Part shown: positions 35,348 through 47,961 of the stretch, piece after piece
Position numbering within the stretch: position 1 is the first letter of the stretch
How the letters are laid out: the number at the start of each line of letters is the position of its first letter
Assembly (NCBI GenBank): GCA_030435675.1
Contig: CM059623.1
Location: 5,854,012 to 5,918,011, forward strand
From: Steinernema hermaphroditum
Taxonomy: Eukaryota; Nematoda; Chromadorea; Rhabditida; Steinernematidae
Length of the DNA stretch: 64,000 nucleotides
Reading direction: 5' to 3'
The notes under the pieces: generated by a model
Databases searched by the model: none
Told to the model about the DNA's origin: nothing
The model's input: the letters and a program-made list of their open reading frames with translations, nothing else
Position numbers and translations under genes: made by a program

Positions 35348-37983
35348 GGGGAGCGCCCTCCTGACGCTCCCATGGATATCGAGTATCCGCCTGTTTGTAA
35401 CCCCGAGTAAATTGTGAGTGGAGTCGTTGTGCAAGAAGGGTACTGTATCGGAGCAGATAGAGCCTTTTTGCACCAGGAGAAGCACTGCAAGGAGGGTACT
35501 GTAGATAGATACCAGGAGACGGCCCTCTTATTGATCTGGAGAAGAAGGGCGATGGAGATCTCCGATTCCTGGAAGGCTTAGCGCTGTAATGGACCGCAAA
35601 GAGGGGAAGAGCCAAAGGATTCCTCTAAAAGCATCCTGTCGACTCTAAGCGAGGGATCGGGACTCACTTCCTGGAGAAAGAGGGCTCGGGAAAGGGGGCT
35701 TCGGGAAGAACTGTGGAGTAGAAGAAGGCGGAGATCTCGATGGAAGAGATCGTCCGATCTAGGCAACAGACGGACATGAGTTGAAGAAGAACGGACTTTC
35801 GAGCGCCTCACAACACTTGAACGTTTCGGTGAGATCTGCCACACAGCTCCTCGACTATCGTTGGACTATGTTTGCACTATGGGTGAAACCTCACCTTGAA
35901 TTTCACCTCAACGGGATAAGCAATCTAAGGCGGCACATGGAGGACACGATTTGGAATTGCGTTCATCTGTGTCCTGAGGCTGCTCCTTCAGGGTTACTAG
36001 AAAATGTTGTGAAATAAAAAGCACGAATTCTTCGTGACAAAGCACGTTTATATCGGGTAACAATCAATGCCACGTTATGCAACACGCGATATCATACATA
36101 TAGCAAGATAGTCACCTCCAGCGTCGATGCAAGCTTAGTCACGGACGCTCTTGAAATTTTCGACCACCGCCGCTAGCATTTCTACGGTGGTTTTGACTCC
36201 TCCAGAGGGCCAAAGTCATAGTGAATTTTCATCCTCTACAAGATGCTGCACAGAAAACAGGTGATCCTCATTACAAGGATGCGCCAACAGGTCGTGTTAA
36301 GAACCACGGTCCTAAAAAAACATAGTTTTAGTAAAATGGGGCGGGGGGGGGGGGGGTAAAGTCATAGTTAAGTGGGCTCCCCTACAAGATACTGCAAAAA
36401 ATACGCGATCGTCATTACAGGTATGGGTCAAAACATTGAAGTGAAGTAGGAGGTTTAGCGTGTGGTCCCGCAACGATCTCCCTCAATGGCAGGTAAATAC
36501 GGCAGATTTACATAAAATGACCTGTTTATTTTTTTTATTTTACTGTAAACGGTGCGTCAAGGTTTGTTGACACCACTGTAAACTGCCCACAAATCCACCG
36601 TATTTTACACTCACTCAGGGACATCGCTGCAGGACCATCGTGACCTGTGATAAAGATGGCCCATTTAGGCCAGAATGAGCAATGTGCTTAGGCTATTTAT
36701 ACACACCATCTGTTAGAGGAAGGGATGGCCTACAAAAAAAAAACCATGAGTGCTCTTTAACTCCGCTCCCACGCGACCGTCGCGGTACATTGCGAATTCA
36801 GGGATTTCGTTGCGGGACCACAATCGACCTACCCCTGGATCGTATAGACATCCACAATGGCTTACTGTGAGATTGCTGTTTGTTGTTCGTATATCACCCT
36901 CTTCGCTCTATCTTACCATCACTACGGTGGGATACTGTGCCTCTATGTCATATGCCGGACTCTAGTTCTCCTAAAGGCTCTAGAAACAACGAGCTTATAG
37001 GCCGCATATGTCGAAAGAAGTTGATCTAGGATGGTTCTAAAGGACATCCAGACAGGTTCTGGAAGACTAGGAGAGAGTAGACAGACAGAGAAGACATTTT
37101 ACGGCTCTGTAAACCACGAGCGGTGAGAAATTAGGACTGCCCCTCAGCTGTGACCCCTGCCTAGCAGATCCTTTTCAGGAGCCTCCACGACTCTGTATAG
37201 CAGGACTACCACTGCGTTCTTCAAGTAAGGATAGGCTTTCGCCTACGGTTAACAACTGTCTTTAGTGATTTTGCGAAACGCATTTGGACGTAACTGCTGA
37301 GCTGTTCGAGTTTGAGAAGGGCGGACCTCATTTTGAAGCACTCTTCTATGATTCGAAGAGCGTTCGTTCTATCGTCGTCTAGCCCTCAAAGCTGGAAGAA
37401 ATTAAAGGCCACTTCAAGTGTGAGGAACTTCTACGAGGACGAGATCCGTTCATAGTCTTTCATGTCATAGGTACCGTAGAATTAAGTTTAAATCCGAGGA
37501 GTTGAACAGTTGTTCCTCCTGTTTCTCTTGCTGCACAGACATAGAGATCTTGTGCCCTTCCTACTCGTGGCCTTCTGGGAGCTTCTTCAAGGTTCTTTGA
37601 TTCTAGATTTCGTCACATTCAGAGATGCCGACCGGGTGGCATCCCTTGAAACCATGTGTCGCGACAACCCTGTCGCGATGTTCCTTTTATCGCTTATCAT
37701 TGTATTTCTACTAATATCTGCACATTTAGTGCCGTTTTCTGTTGTTTTAACCTGCCTGATGGATGTTCCATCACGATGTCTACGATGCGCCGAAACTGAA
37801 TGTCTGAAGTCTACGAAGTGCCGTTTGATTGCGTCAGCCTGGTCTTGCCACGATTTCTACCGTCAACGGATTCGAGAACATTCTGTCGGCTGCAGCGTGA
37901 AAATTGCCCGCGGATCACGGGCGCTGCGTTCACTGACGAAGCAGAGCGGCTCGCGCTCGTTGGAAGCGACGACTGAAGTCCAG
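35348..37983. repeat. Repeat-rich AT-richer stretch, no gene
   Basis: Two diverged direct repeats (about 36206-36290 and 36358-36440) share CAAAGTCATAGT, CTACAAGAT and CTGCA. A run of 14 G residues lies at 36343-36356. Inverted copies of a GTGGTCCCGCAACGA word sit at 36462-36476 (+) and about 36800-36816 (-). An open plus frame at 37510-38160 crosses the Harbinger left end and is not credible. Confidence 0.5.
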
Positions 37984-39513
37984 TGGCCGTATTCTGTTCA
38001 CTGGGAATGGGAACCTCCCGGGAAGCGCTTCCCACCCACTTCCCAGTGGGAAGTTGCCCAGTGGGCAAAAATGGTATTCAATACAAAGTGGGCAAGTTCC
38101 CAGTGGGGACTTTGTATCATATCGTCATTGCTGATGATTTCTGTGGCCATTTTGTGCTAATTTTGCGCGTTTTACTGTTTTTTAGTCATTTGTGACGTAA
38201 CAATGTGTTACTTTAAGGTTTCTCGCCACAAATATGATAAGGTATGGCTTCTTCGAAATCAGGTTCGTTGCATCGTGCGCCAAAATTCCGAAGACAAATA
38301 CAAGCGGTTATAATTTTGCATGCCTTTGGCGGACTGTAACGCATTTCAGCGTGTAAGATGTGGAATTGACGTTTAAGGACTCCGAAGAAATTTTCCACAA
38401 CGACCCGCCCTCGACAGACTGCTTCTGTATATCGTCTTTCGGCATCAGATGCAGGCCGCAAAATCGGCTTGAGGAGGAAGCGTTCGGCTCCGTATGCAGA
38501 ATCTCCAAGAAGTACTCCCTTCTTCCGACGATGAACGAAATCTTCATAGATCACACTGTCCTTGAAGATTCTGCTGTCGTGTGAACGGCCCGGGTACTTG
38601 GCGCTGAATCCGATCGCAATGAGATTGGGAATTGCGATGACCATGCAGTTAATCGAATGAAACTGCTTTCTGAATTGCCCTTATGGATTTTTGTGGATCT
38701 CGATGCCTAACCGGTTGACGTACTCATATTCTCGATCCACGGGCGCTTGGATCCGACAATGTGTTCCATCGATCGCTCCGATGATGTTCGGAATTCCAGT
38801 AGTTTGGAAGAACCTGCAATATTACATAGTTAGAAATCGAAAACAGCCGTTTACCTCTGTGAAATATGTCGTGCCTCATTTTCACTCGGCCATTTGACGA
38901 ACAAATTCATTTTTTTAATGATGGCGTCGACAACTCGTTCCAAACAGCGTGATACTGTCGGCTGGGACACCTGCAAGCCGGCAGCAGCATGTGACTGGAA
39001 GGTATTCCCGCCTAACACGGTCAATGCTGCTCCTAATTGTTGAGCGGGCAACAAGGCACAGTTTTGTGGTGCCGTGTGTTCGAAATCTTCGCATAACTCG
39101 TCTAGAAGAGCCGTAAATACGTGGCGACGGAATCGAAAGAGACTCCGGAAGACGATATCGTTAGAAACTTCCAGCGGATTAGTTCGATCCCGAAATATGC
39201 GCCTGGAAAAGGTTGGCGCCTGCTCCTCAGTGATGAAATGCTCAAGAAGATCGAGATCGAGGTCTTCCATCTCTGAAAAACACAAGCACTTACTAAAAAA
39301 TTGAATTTGGACTTCGATTTCGCGATAAAAAGGTGACTGGGAAGTCCGCTTCCCAGCCACATGTAGGTGGGAGGAGTGGGAAGCAAATGGGAAGCAACTG
39401 GGAAGTCTTCCCAGTTTATTGAATACCGCTTCCCACTTCCCACCCAACTGGGAAGGGTGGGAAGCAACTGGGAAGCTCCCGGGAGGTTCCCGGGAAGGAA
39501 CAGAATACGGCCA
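37984..39513 (-). mobile_element. PIF/Harbinger (HARBI1-type) DNA transposon
   Basis: Terminal inverted repeats TGGCCGTATTCTGTTC at both ends, flanked by the 3-bp duplication CAG (37981-37983 and 39514-39516). The roughly 150 bp inside each end is made of repeated CTTCCCA/TGGGAAG units, probable transposase sites. The element is 1530 bp and carries only a transposase. No second Myb/SANT ORF was recognised. Confidence 0.85.
38213..39270 (-). pseudogene. HARBI1-like transposase with one in-frame stop
   Basis: Exons 38855-39270 and 38213 to about 38812 (minus). DDE nuclease signatures: NIIGAIDGTHCRI (first Asp), KYPGRSHDSRIFKDS (second Asp) and RVVVENFFGVLKRQFH (Glu). An HTH region precedes them (LQVSQPTVSRCLERVVDAI). 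In exon 2 a TAA at 38681-38683 interrupts the frame between EIHKNP and GQFRKQFHSIN; downstream the frame is intact to the stop at 38213. No GT donor offers a simple splice around it. The element is thus recently inactivated, or the stop is a sequencing error. Confidence 0.82.
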
Positions 39514-39987
39514 CAGGCAGTTCGAACTTGTTGTTCGATCCTTTGATCGTTGTGTTTTTGTGTGAATCACTGTAGATTCGTTGTTCTAGTTTGGTGCAGT
39601 CCGGAGGGACAATTCATAAAGAGTGAAAAGATAAGCACCGTTGTGTCCGCATATCAACTTGTTGTTGTCGTCGTCGTCGTTGTGAAGCCGTTCGTTGTTG
39701 TGTGACGCTTGTGTTTCGTCACGGTGCTTGGAGCAAGATCCGCACCATTTATTATCGTCGTATTACTGAGGATTTTACCGCGTGGCAGCAGTCATTTACG
39801 TATCTTCATTGTTTGAAGACGTTTATCTCTGTTTTGGCGAGCATCCTATCACGTAGTGAACATCGGTTGCGTGGAACGTATAACGGGCAGATTCCTGTTG
39901 TGATCAACGTATTTCTGTTGTGGAAAGTTTACGTTTGAAGACGTTTTCCACACCACGAGCGATGTATGCGACCTTTCTGTAGAGGGC

Positions 39988-40689
39988 TCAGGACAACGCG
40001 TACCGCACTGTATCATTCAGAAGTGGTTGTCTCTTGAAAAAAAGCTTCTTAAATCCGAAGTTTTCGGGCCGAGCGGCTAGAGTGTTCAAATCATGTGGTA
40101 GCGGACCTGGAGCTGGACGCCTATCTCGCACTCTCTTCACGCAGCGCTGCAGCGACGCAATCTTAGGCATATTCGCGATAGCTTCGTCCGATGCTCCTGT
40201 CAAACACGCAGTAACCACAGCACGTACTGTTTCTGTCGACGTCGAAGCGGTTTCCTTGATTCGCGACGCGATTTTGGCCGCTTCGCACTTTTGAGGACAG
40301 GGCTGGTGATTGTGCTCCTGCGTCTCAATCACATTGCCTTTTACAGATTCGGCTCTTCCTCTACAGAAGTTCGGCTTCGGGAACCGTTCACATCTCCAGG
40401 AAATCTTGTCGTCCTTTGTTCGATGTTTACTGTAGATGTATCCTGCGTAGAGCAGCTTTTCTCCTCCACGCTGCGATGCAATGAACGAAGCCATCTCCTG
40501 AAATGATAAACGAGTCAGTAATACTCCAAGAACAACAAGGAAAAGTGTCGGTTCTTGGAGTTCCTGAGTCTTTGTAATTACTGCCGACCAACGAGCTTTT
40601 CTTCTTCGTCTTAACGGTCGTTTGTTCGTGGATCCGCTCTTGGATACGAGCATTCGACCTGAATGGCTACCGTCGTTCTTGGAATCCAT
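39988..40689 (-). CDS. FLYWCH-type zinc finger protein (MULE-associated)
   Basis: A 233-codon minus frame. Residues about 60-135 form a FLYWCH finger: GEKLLYAGYIYSKHRTKDD, then ISWRCERFPKPNFCRGRAES and ETQEHNHQP, with the C...C...HxH ligands visible. The sequence after it (ASRIKETASTSTETVRAV, RCVKRVRDRRPAPGPLPHD) resembles the segment that follows FLYWCH domains in nematode proteins derived from Mutator-like transposons. The transposase domain is absent. A TTTCAG acceptor just before EMASFI suggests an intron, although the frame is open through it. It may be a transposon fragment or a domesticated regulator. Confidence 0.65.
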   Translation of the reverse strand: MDSKNDGSHSGRMLVSKSGSTNKRPLRRRRKARWSAVITKTQELQEPTLFLVVLGVLLTRLSFQEMASFIASQRGGEKLLYAGYIYSKHRTKDDKISWRCERFPKPNFCRGRAESVKGNVIETQEHNHQPCPQKCEAAKIASRIKETASTSTETVRAVVTACLTGASDEAIANMPKIASLQRCVKRVRDRRPAPGPLPHDLNTLAARPENFGFKKLFFKRQPLLNDTVRYALS

Positions 40690-42164
40690 TATGTATCCGA
40701 AAGATGTCAGCCCGTCAAAAGGTTCTAAGAAATTCTGGCTGATTGATTGAGTTCAACCCTCCTGTAGATACTCCATCCTCGATGTTAGGAGTGGCCTCTT
40801 GTGACCTCTGCTTGAGCAGATCCCTTTCAGAAACCACCACAACATTGTATATCAGGGAGTTCGAAAAGGCGTGCAAATCCCTTTCTCTTCTCCTCCAAGG
40901 TCGATGCCCAATCTCCTCCGTCTTCTGCTCCCGAAAAGGCGAAATTCGCACACAGATCGATACATGCGCCGCTTAGAGTTGAGTCCGAAATGAAGAGCGG
41001 AAGGGTTTCGAGGTTCGCGAAATCGAAACGCGCCGAAGTGTGCGCATTTGTTCCTCTTTTGTGCCACTGTTTGGCCGCAGTTTGCACGCTCGATGTGAGG
41101 GTTACGGTGGAATGTATGCCCCAATGGCCATAATCTCCGAAATGAAAGGAGTGCATCCAATGACGGTGTCGTTCTGTCACACAGATTCTATCGCACGGCT
41201 TTGTCGACGTCACCGGGAAAAACCGTAAAAGACCCGAGATCGGCGATCGGCGGCGCTATTTTGGACTCATCGAACGGTCAAAGTACAGAGTCCACACGAG
41301 ATAGAACAGATTCCGAAAGGGACGGAAAAACAAACAGCAACGTTCCCAGCAGAGGAAGACGTCACTTCCCAACCAGAAGTTGTCGCTTGTTTGCTCTCCT
41401 GCGTTGTGTGTGGGTCTTGGATCTTCGCTTCAAACAACACAGTACTGTTCACCGATGCCAGCGTAATTTTAATTTGATTATAGTGGCCATCGGCAATCGC
41501 TACTACCGTACTGTTCTTCCGTAAGGAGAAGTGGTCTTCAGAGAGGGTGACCCCGATGTTCCCCATTACGATCTCCGCGTCGAACGCCTTCTCCGTCCCC
41601 TTCTCTTTCTGATTCTCAGGTAACTTCCTCGACCGCACGACTCTTCTCGCGAGTAGACAAACAGCGCCGCGTCTAGTCTCCTGATTTGTAGTCTCTGTGG
41701 TCTCCTCGCGCGCCACGCATTCGAATCCGCCGTTCTCCATCTCCGTCGACGTCACCCTCCTTCTTCTCCGATGACCCCGTCGGGCGACCTGAGTGGCGCG
41801 ACCGCAAGGATCACAGATAAGACCCGGTCCATTGTGCTCTCCCCTCGAGAATCCACCGACGGGCACAAACTCCACATCTTCTTCTTCTCCGCGATGGCGT
41901 CACTCGGCGCGCGGTGCTTTCGTCTTCACCAAACCGACATCCAAAGCCGAAGAGTAATCACATTTCCGAAACGACGCCGTCTTATCGATCTTCGCGCAAC
42001 CTTTTATTATCTACTGTGGGCACATCTTAGTTTGGATAGCAAAAAGAGTCAATACAAAAAGTACAGAGCGAAGTCACAACACGAATGACGAGATTACAGA
42101 GAAGAGACAATCTACCGGTGGTGAGAAGAAGAGGGATTGTGCGGAGGGAGCAGAGGCCAGCTGC
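40690..42164. other. Mostly unassigned; uncertain minus-strand frames
   Basis: Open minus frames at 40827-41213 and 41267-41875 show short segments with coding appearance (for example KAFDAEIVMGNIGVTLSED and AGNVAVCFSVPFG, faintly like a p24/GOLD domain). Splice structure, start and transmembrane end could not be reconciled. I do not call a gene. Confidence 0.25.
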
Positions 42165-44532
42165 TTATCCCGACGTCTCCCGGCGTCCGCTCCAAAGCAT
42201 CTGGATGACGGACTCGTCGACGAGGGTCGTCGTATCGCCCAGATCGGCTCCGGAATCGCCCTCAGCGATCTTCCGCAAAATACGACGAGTTACCTTGCCG
42301 GAGCGAGTCTTCGGGAGGCCGGGAGCCTCCTGGATGACGTCGGGCACAGCGATCGCTCCGATCTTCTCGCGAACCACCCCTTTGAGATCAGCAATCGTTT
42401 GCTTGTCGAGCTTGCGGCCCTGAAACAGAACATGGTTAGGTCGGCATCTCGGTCCATTCCTTACATTGACCATGGTCACAAATGCGTACGGGAAGTGTCC
42501 CTTGATGTCGTGAGGAGCGGCAACAACGGCGGCCTCGACGACGCCGTGGTGGCTCACGAGGGCCGACTCTATTTCCGCCGTGGAGAGGAGGTGACCGGAG
42601 ACGTTCATCAGGTCGTCCACACGGCCAGTGACCCAGTAGTAGGCGTCTTCGTCACGACGAGCTCCATCGCCCGTGAAATAGTATCCGGGGAACGAGGAGA
42701 AGTACGTCTTCTCGAAGCGCTTGTGGTCGCCATAGACGGTTCGCATCATGCCCGGCCAGGCCCTTCCGAAGCAGAGGTTTCCTTCACAGGGGCCTTCCAG
42801 CTTGCGGCCTTCTGCATCCACGATGACCGGCTCCACTCCGAAACAGGGCATCGTAGCGGACCCGGGCTTCATGGGAGTGGCTCCGGGATATGAAGTGATC
42901 ATGTGTCCACCCTGAACATTATGGTCATTGCCCTGGATTGCTATGCAGCGGTACCGTCTCCGTTTGCCAGTAGGTGTCCACGACGGCGCAGCGTCCTCCA
43001 CCGACGACCTTGTGGAGCCACTTCCAGGCCGAAGGATTGATCGGCTCGCCGACGGTCCCGAGCACCTTCAGTGAGGAACGATCGTGGCACGTGACTTTGT
43101 CGTTTCCGAAAGCCATTAAGGCGCGGATGGCGGTGGGCGCCGTGTAGAACTTCGTTACCTGGAAGTCCGGGTGAACCGAGGCGTTCTACGAGCAGGCTCA
43201 CCTTGTACTTCTCGCAGATCTCCCACATGCGGGATACGGTCGGGTACGTGGGCACACCCTCGAACATTACTGACGTGACGCCGTTCATGAGGGGACCGTA
43301 TACGAGGTAGGAGTGTCCGGTGATCCAGCCACAGTCGGCGGTGCACCAGTAGATGTCCTCGTCGGCATGCACGTCGAAGGTCATCCTGGTGCTGAAGTAC
43401 GCGTAGGTCATGTAGCCAGCCGTGGTGTGCAGAATTCCCTTCGGCGTTCCTGTGGACCCCCTGAAACAGGCTGCGTCAAAAACTGGCGCACTCCAGATGG
43501 ACTCACGAAGTGTAGAGAATGAAGGACGGGTCCTCGGCCTCGACCCACTCCACCTTCGACTCCATCCCCGTGCACTTCTTGACTTCCTCTTCCCAGAAGC
43601 AGTCGAGTTGAGGGTCCATTTTGATCTGAATGGAACACTGTTTCACGATCTCCCCAGAGTCCACATACCGGGGGAAAGTCGGAGTTGCTGTGCTTCACCC
43701 GGTTGAGGTGCTCCAGCACGATCATCGAGTTCAGGGAGTGACCCTAAAGCAGATGGCAGTGAGAAAGGCGATTCGCGTCCACGGTGCTCACCTCTTCGCG
43801 GAGTATTTCCACGGCGTGGTCGGAGAGGTTCTTCAAGGCGATGAACTTATTCCCTCGGAAGAAGCCGTCGGCGGTGACCAGGACTTTGCAGTTGGCTTGT
43901 TTGATGCGCGACGCGAGGGAGTCCGAACTGAAACCGGCGAACACGACGGAGTGGACGGCGCCGATGCGGACGCATGCCAGCATGGCTACGGGGAGTTCCA
44001 CCACCATCGGCAGGTAGATGGCGACGACGTCGCCCTTTCGGACACCTTTCGATTGGAGGACGGCGGAGAATGCGACGACTTTGTCCAGGAGTTCTTGGTA
44101 GGTGATCTTGTAGCTATCGGAGGGTTCGTTTCCTTCCCACAAGTAGGCGACTCGGGATCCGTATCCTAAACGCGTCTTCGTTGGATGAGACGAGCACGGA
44201 ATGGAGAGACCTTTGGCGATGTTCCTCTCCAGGCAGTTGTAAGCGATGTTGGTGCGGGCTCCGTCCATGAATCGGCAGAAGATGTCCCCCTTGCGGATGT
44301 CGAAGTTCCATTCTAATCCCTTGTCCGAGTCAGATTCGAAGTACAGTTGCGCGGCGACGGTCTTCCAGAACTTGTTCGGGTCGTTGATGGAGTCACGGTA
44401 CATGTCACGATAGCTGGGGAGGCCGGCGACGTGGGCTCCGGCGAGGAGCGGCGCGGGGGGCTGGAAGAGGTCTTCCTCCTCTTCCGAAGGCGTCCTCGCG
44501 TTCAGATCGAATTTCACCTTCGAATCCGACAT
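42165..44532 (-). CDS. Acetyl-CoA synthetase (AMP-forming), complete copy
   Basis: Seven exons (43792-44532, 43669-43743, 43507-43625, 43202-43460, 42955-43158, 42465-42911, 42165-42419) encode 699 residues; human ACSS2 has 701. It activates acetate to acetyl-CoA through acetyl-AMP. Motifs: N-terminal ACAS_N segment [57 protein letters not shown]; nucleotide loop [55 protein letters not shown]; and the catalytic, acetylation-regulated Lys in [18 protein letters not shown]. There is no targeting peptide, so cytosolic/nuclear. A 5' UTR intron ends in GTTACAG just upstream of the exon that holds the ATG. The gene is one arm of an inverted duplication and looks functional. Confidence 0.95.
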
Positions 44533-44629
44533 TTTCCACTTGCTGGGATACGACTTGTTCGGCGACCAACTGAAACCTGTAACGCGGATTAAGCCACACG
44601 TAAAAAACAACCGCAATACAAACAAGTAA
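42259..44629 (-). repeat. Inverted duplication, left arm
   Basis: About 2.37 kb nearly identical to 51063-53433 in opposite orientation. It covers the end of the 5' UTR intron through all introns to the codons for KIAEG in the last exon. A handful of substitutions were seen, including a few that change residues (MSDSK/MLDSK, KTRLGY/KARLGY, SSFPG/SPFPG, YPGAT/YPAAT). Confidence 0.92.
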
Positions 44630-46642
44630 CCTGTTTTCAGCGAATCTGACGTTTATTCACAAGTATACGAGAATAAAAACACGGAAATAGGGATGTGAAA
44701 AACGGAAAAACAGGCGAGCCACATTAGAGACGCGCTAGTGAAGGTGTTGAAGACCCTTAGCGCGCTACCGTAACCTAGACAGTTCGCAGAAAGGGTCGGC
44801 GGGCGAATGACCTTCCGAAGTTGCATCTCGGCGGCGCGGCGGGTCGCCCTGGCGACGCCGACTACAATCCACGCTGGAAGCGCGTCTGTCCGAAGCCATC
44901 GTATGTTGTGACGTGAGCGCATTATTCGGAATCCTCCGAGTGCGGACGACGTCAAAGTCGCGCGGAGGCCGTTATCAGCCGAAGAAGACGCTGCGGAGCG
45001 CGCCCGTAACATTCACACGTTCGGTCTTCTGCCAGCCTGCTTCGCAAGGTCCGGAGAGCTGTGGGGCAACGGCCGAAGACGGCGCGACGGAGAGCCGAGT
45101 GCAGGCCTCTCCGCAACTCGGTCGACTGAAGTGAGTGAGCGGCGACGGACAGACGAGAGACCCCCGCGGGGCGGAGTTTCCACGGCGCTTCGTTGGAGTT
45201 CTTCCAAACGCGGCGGGACCGCCGCCGTGGAGGGTAATGCCAAAATTCGGAATTCGCCGAATCCTGGTGAAGAAGAGGGACAACGTGAATCTCCGGGATT
45301 CGCAGTCTGGATGCCGAGCGACGTTTCCCACCAGACGAGAGGAAAAAATAAAATTGTCTGGATGGTTTGGTCGGTCGACCATTTGGTCGGTCGTTCCAGG
45401 ATCTATCGATCGGCGGCTTCGTGCTGTCCAGTGTTGTTTTGCCATCTGGCACTAAGGCACCATTAGCAAAGACAGTTCATGAGTTCATGTACAGGGCTCA
45501 CACTGTTACAGACAATAAATGCTCTTTACACGCATTTCTGAACATCTCAGGTCGTATTCGCGCGGCCTCACATTCAGGCTTCTCTTAGGTTCCTGAGTAG
45601 ATATCATAAGCGGAATGTCTAACTCGCTTGGGGGTCAGGGCTGGTATGAGCTGCTATGGACCCCCTCGCTTGTGGTGCAAAACTCTCGGGCACACAAAAA
45701 GAATCCATATACTTTCAACGAAAGCTGAACTATTTCATCTTGAAGAGCTCGAATCTACTTACTACAGCTTTAACTATTCGATGTGATAACCAAATCCCAA
45801 GAATTTCGTCTAGGCATATCGCCTACTGCCAATAGGCGGGTTTTTCAAACTCGCGTGCCAGGACCCTACCCTCAAATGCGCACAAATATGACTTTTCAGC
45901 TTGTCTTGCTGCCCAAGGTGCCTCATCAAGGGTGTTCTCTGTATACCTGGATGATGTTTCGGCAGTCCGACGTCCGCTTTCGTCTTCTGGGGCTGACGGT
46001 AGTAGGTGGCCGTTCGCACGGCTGGCTGTATGCAAATCCTGGAGCGAAGGAGATGCTTGATACACCTTCCAATGTCCGACCGAAGCATTGTTCTCTGGCC
46101 TTCGTCAACAAATAATGATCGAATTACAGAACCGGTTCCGGAAGCCTACAGTGAATCTCCAAAATGAGAGCCAGATAACGTAGAACGGGAAGGTGGGCAC
46201 GAACAGAACGCGAATGGCCAGGAGCGCTTTGACAGAGCGAAGTGGCGTCTACCCGGGACAACGAGATTTTCGGCGTCACTCTGTTTTCCGGACTACTCTA
46301 GCGCAAATATGTTGTGGGAGACGGCAGGTGTTTTCGTTTGAGCGCAAGACCCATGACCTGTCACAACGATTGACAGCGTCACCTCATAACATGTTTCACG
46401 TCTGAGCAAAGGCTGATCGCCGGTGAACTTACGCCTTTCACGTTGACGGGTCGATGAATTCCGGCAGCGCCATGATTCTTTGCATTTGGGAACGCGGAGA
46501 ACGAATATACGAACAGCCACAGGTCCACTTGTTTGTTTGTGGATTGCGGTACTGTGTGGTCACAGGGTGCTCTGGAATCTGCGAAATAACGACTTCAGGG
46601 CTACGCACGGATACCATGCCTCGTGGCTGACAGAGATATCTA
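44630..46642. other. Spacer of the inverted duplication, no gene
   Basis: It includes the likely promoter region of the left ACS copy (CTACCGTAAC motif near 44766) and GC-rich sequence to about 45300, then AT-richer repeat-like DNA. Overlapping short frames on both strands show no motif. Confidence 0.4.
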
Positions 46643-47961
46643 CAGGGTGTTCCATAAGTTCTGTAACGCCTAAAAATGGCTATATCTCGACGAAAATCCA
46701 ACAGATTCGCGTGAAAATTGGTACACCTATAAAAGAGAACTAGGAGAACAATTATCTATAACGATTAATTGAAATCGCCACATTCAGTGGGAGAAAAGGC
46801 TTCAAAGAATTTTTTACAATTCTTCGTCGTGGCCACGAGCCGTCGTGGCCAGTTCATCGCCTATGCTCGCTCCAGAGATCGCTTCAGACTGTTTAAGCTA
46901 GTGTGCTGGATTCGCGAGACTTCACTCTCCAAGAATCCATAGATGGTATAGTCCAATGGGCTCAGGTAGGCGCTAATGAAGGGCCACATGTCCTTACCCC
47001 ACTAACTTGGGGCAGATCTGATTCGCGACCTCCATCGATAATTTCGGTCCATGCGCCGGAATCAACTCTTTCTGGAACACCTAATTATCGTTTTTAAAGT
47101 GTTCCTAAGTGAATCTTGCCATATATGCCTTCAAATTCCATTCTTGATAGATTTTCGAATCAATCCTGACCCCTTTTTGGATAAAAACGGGTTTCGTTTG
47201 GCCCATCCCGCATATTTTAGCGCATACCATGACGGGCTTCGATGGGAAATGGTTCCTTTTGAACTCAACAGATCGAGAAGAACCTGCTTCTGCTTCATGG
47301 AAAACTCACTCGTTATGCTGATTTGGGAATAATTTAATCGAAAAAATTAATTGATCCATGAACAGGAGTCAACGAATTTCTTTGCTCGTGGCCACGGCTA
47401 TCAGACTCTTCCATTTTTCCCTTCTACACTTCTTTCTGTGATGCGTCGGCACGTGTCCAGTGGATTTTCTGGGCGAGATTAGCTTCAGGTTATCGTTCAC
47501 AATGCACTACGTGGATGGTTTCAATATTTTTGGAGTCCAAGGCCATTTTTCTAATGTATCACTCCGGATTTCGCTCAAATCGCTTCTTCACAGCTTAAAT
47601 CATCAATCTGGTTCGCGCACTCTTCGGTCTTTCACTTCTAGGACTAGGTTCTATGAATTTCGCGGCTTCATAAAGGCGCAGAAGTCGTTTCCCTGCCGTA
47701 CAAGCTTTCCGCGAGCCAGATTCAGCAACTTTCCAATGTCCGATTTTGACCGCCTTCCGCGAAATACGAAACGGTCGCGAAACTCTTTTCTTTGGAGGCC
47801 ATGACAAATTCTTATAATATTGCGGAATATCAGGGAAACAGTGATATAAGATAAAAAAGGGCCAAGAAAAATGCAGTAAACGTCAAAATAAGTGAAAAGC
47901 AAAAAAAATCAACTCAAAACACACATTTTGAAATCCGTTACAGAACTTATGGAACACCCTG
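46643..47961 (-). mobile_element. Degenerate mariner-type transposon
   Basis: The terminal inverted repeats begin CAGGGTGTTCCATAAGTTCT at both ends and are flanked by TA duplications (46641-46642 and 47962-47963); total 1319 bp. Minus-strand remnants of a Tc1/mariner transposase are recognisable, including a MWPFISAYLSPLDYTIYGFL segment (DxxPxSPDLxPxDY-like block), but stops and frameshifts break every frame. It is a dead copy. Confidence 0.82.

Noticed and set aside
37510..38160. 216-codon plus frame
   Set aside because: It runs from repeat DNA into the Harbinger left end, and the C-terminal half is transposon subterminal repeat.
41267..41875. Minus frame with faint p24/GOLD resemblance
   Set aside because: No matching signal peptide, coiled coil or C-terminal membrane anchor could be assembled, so a TMED call is not supported.
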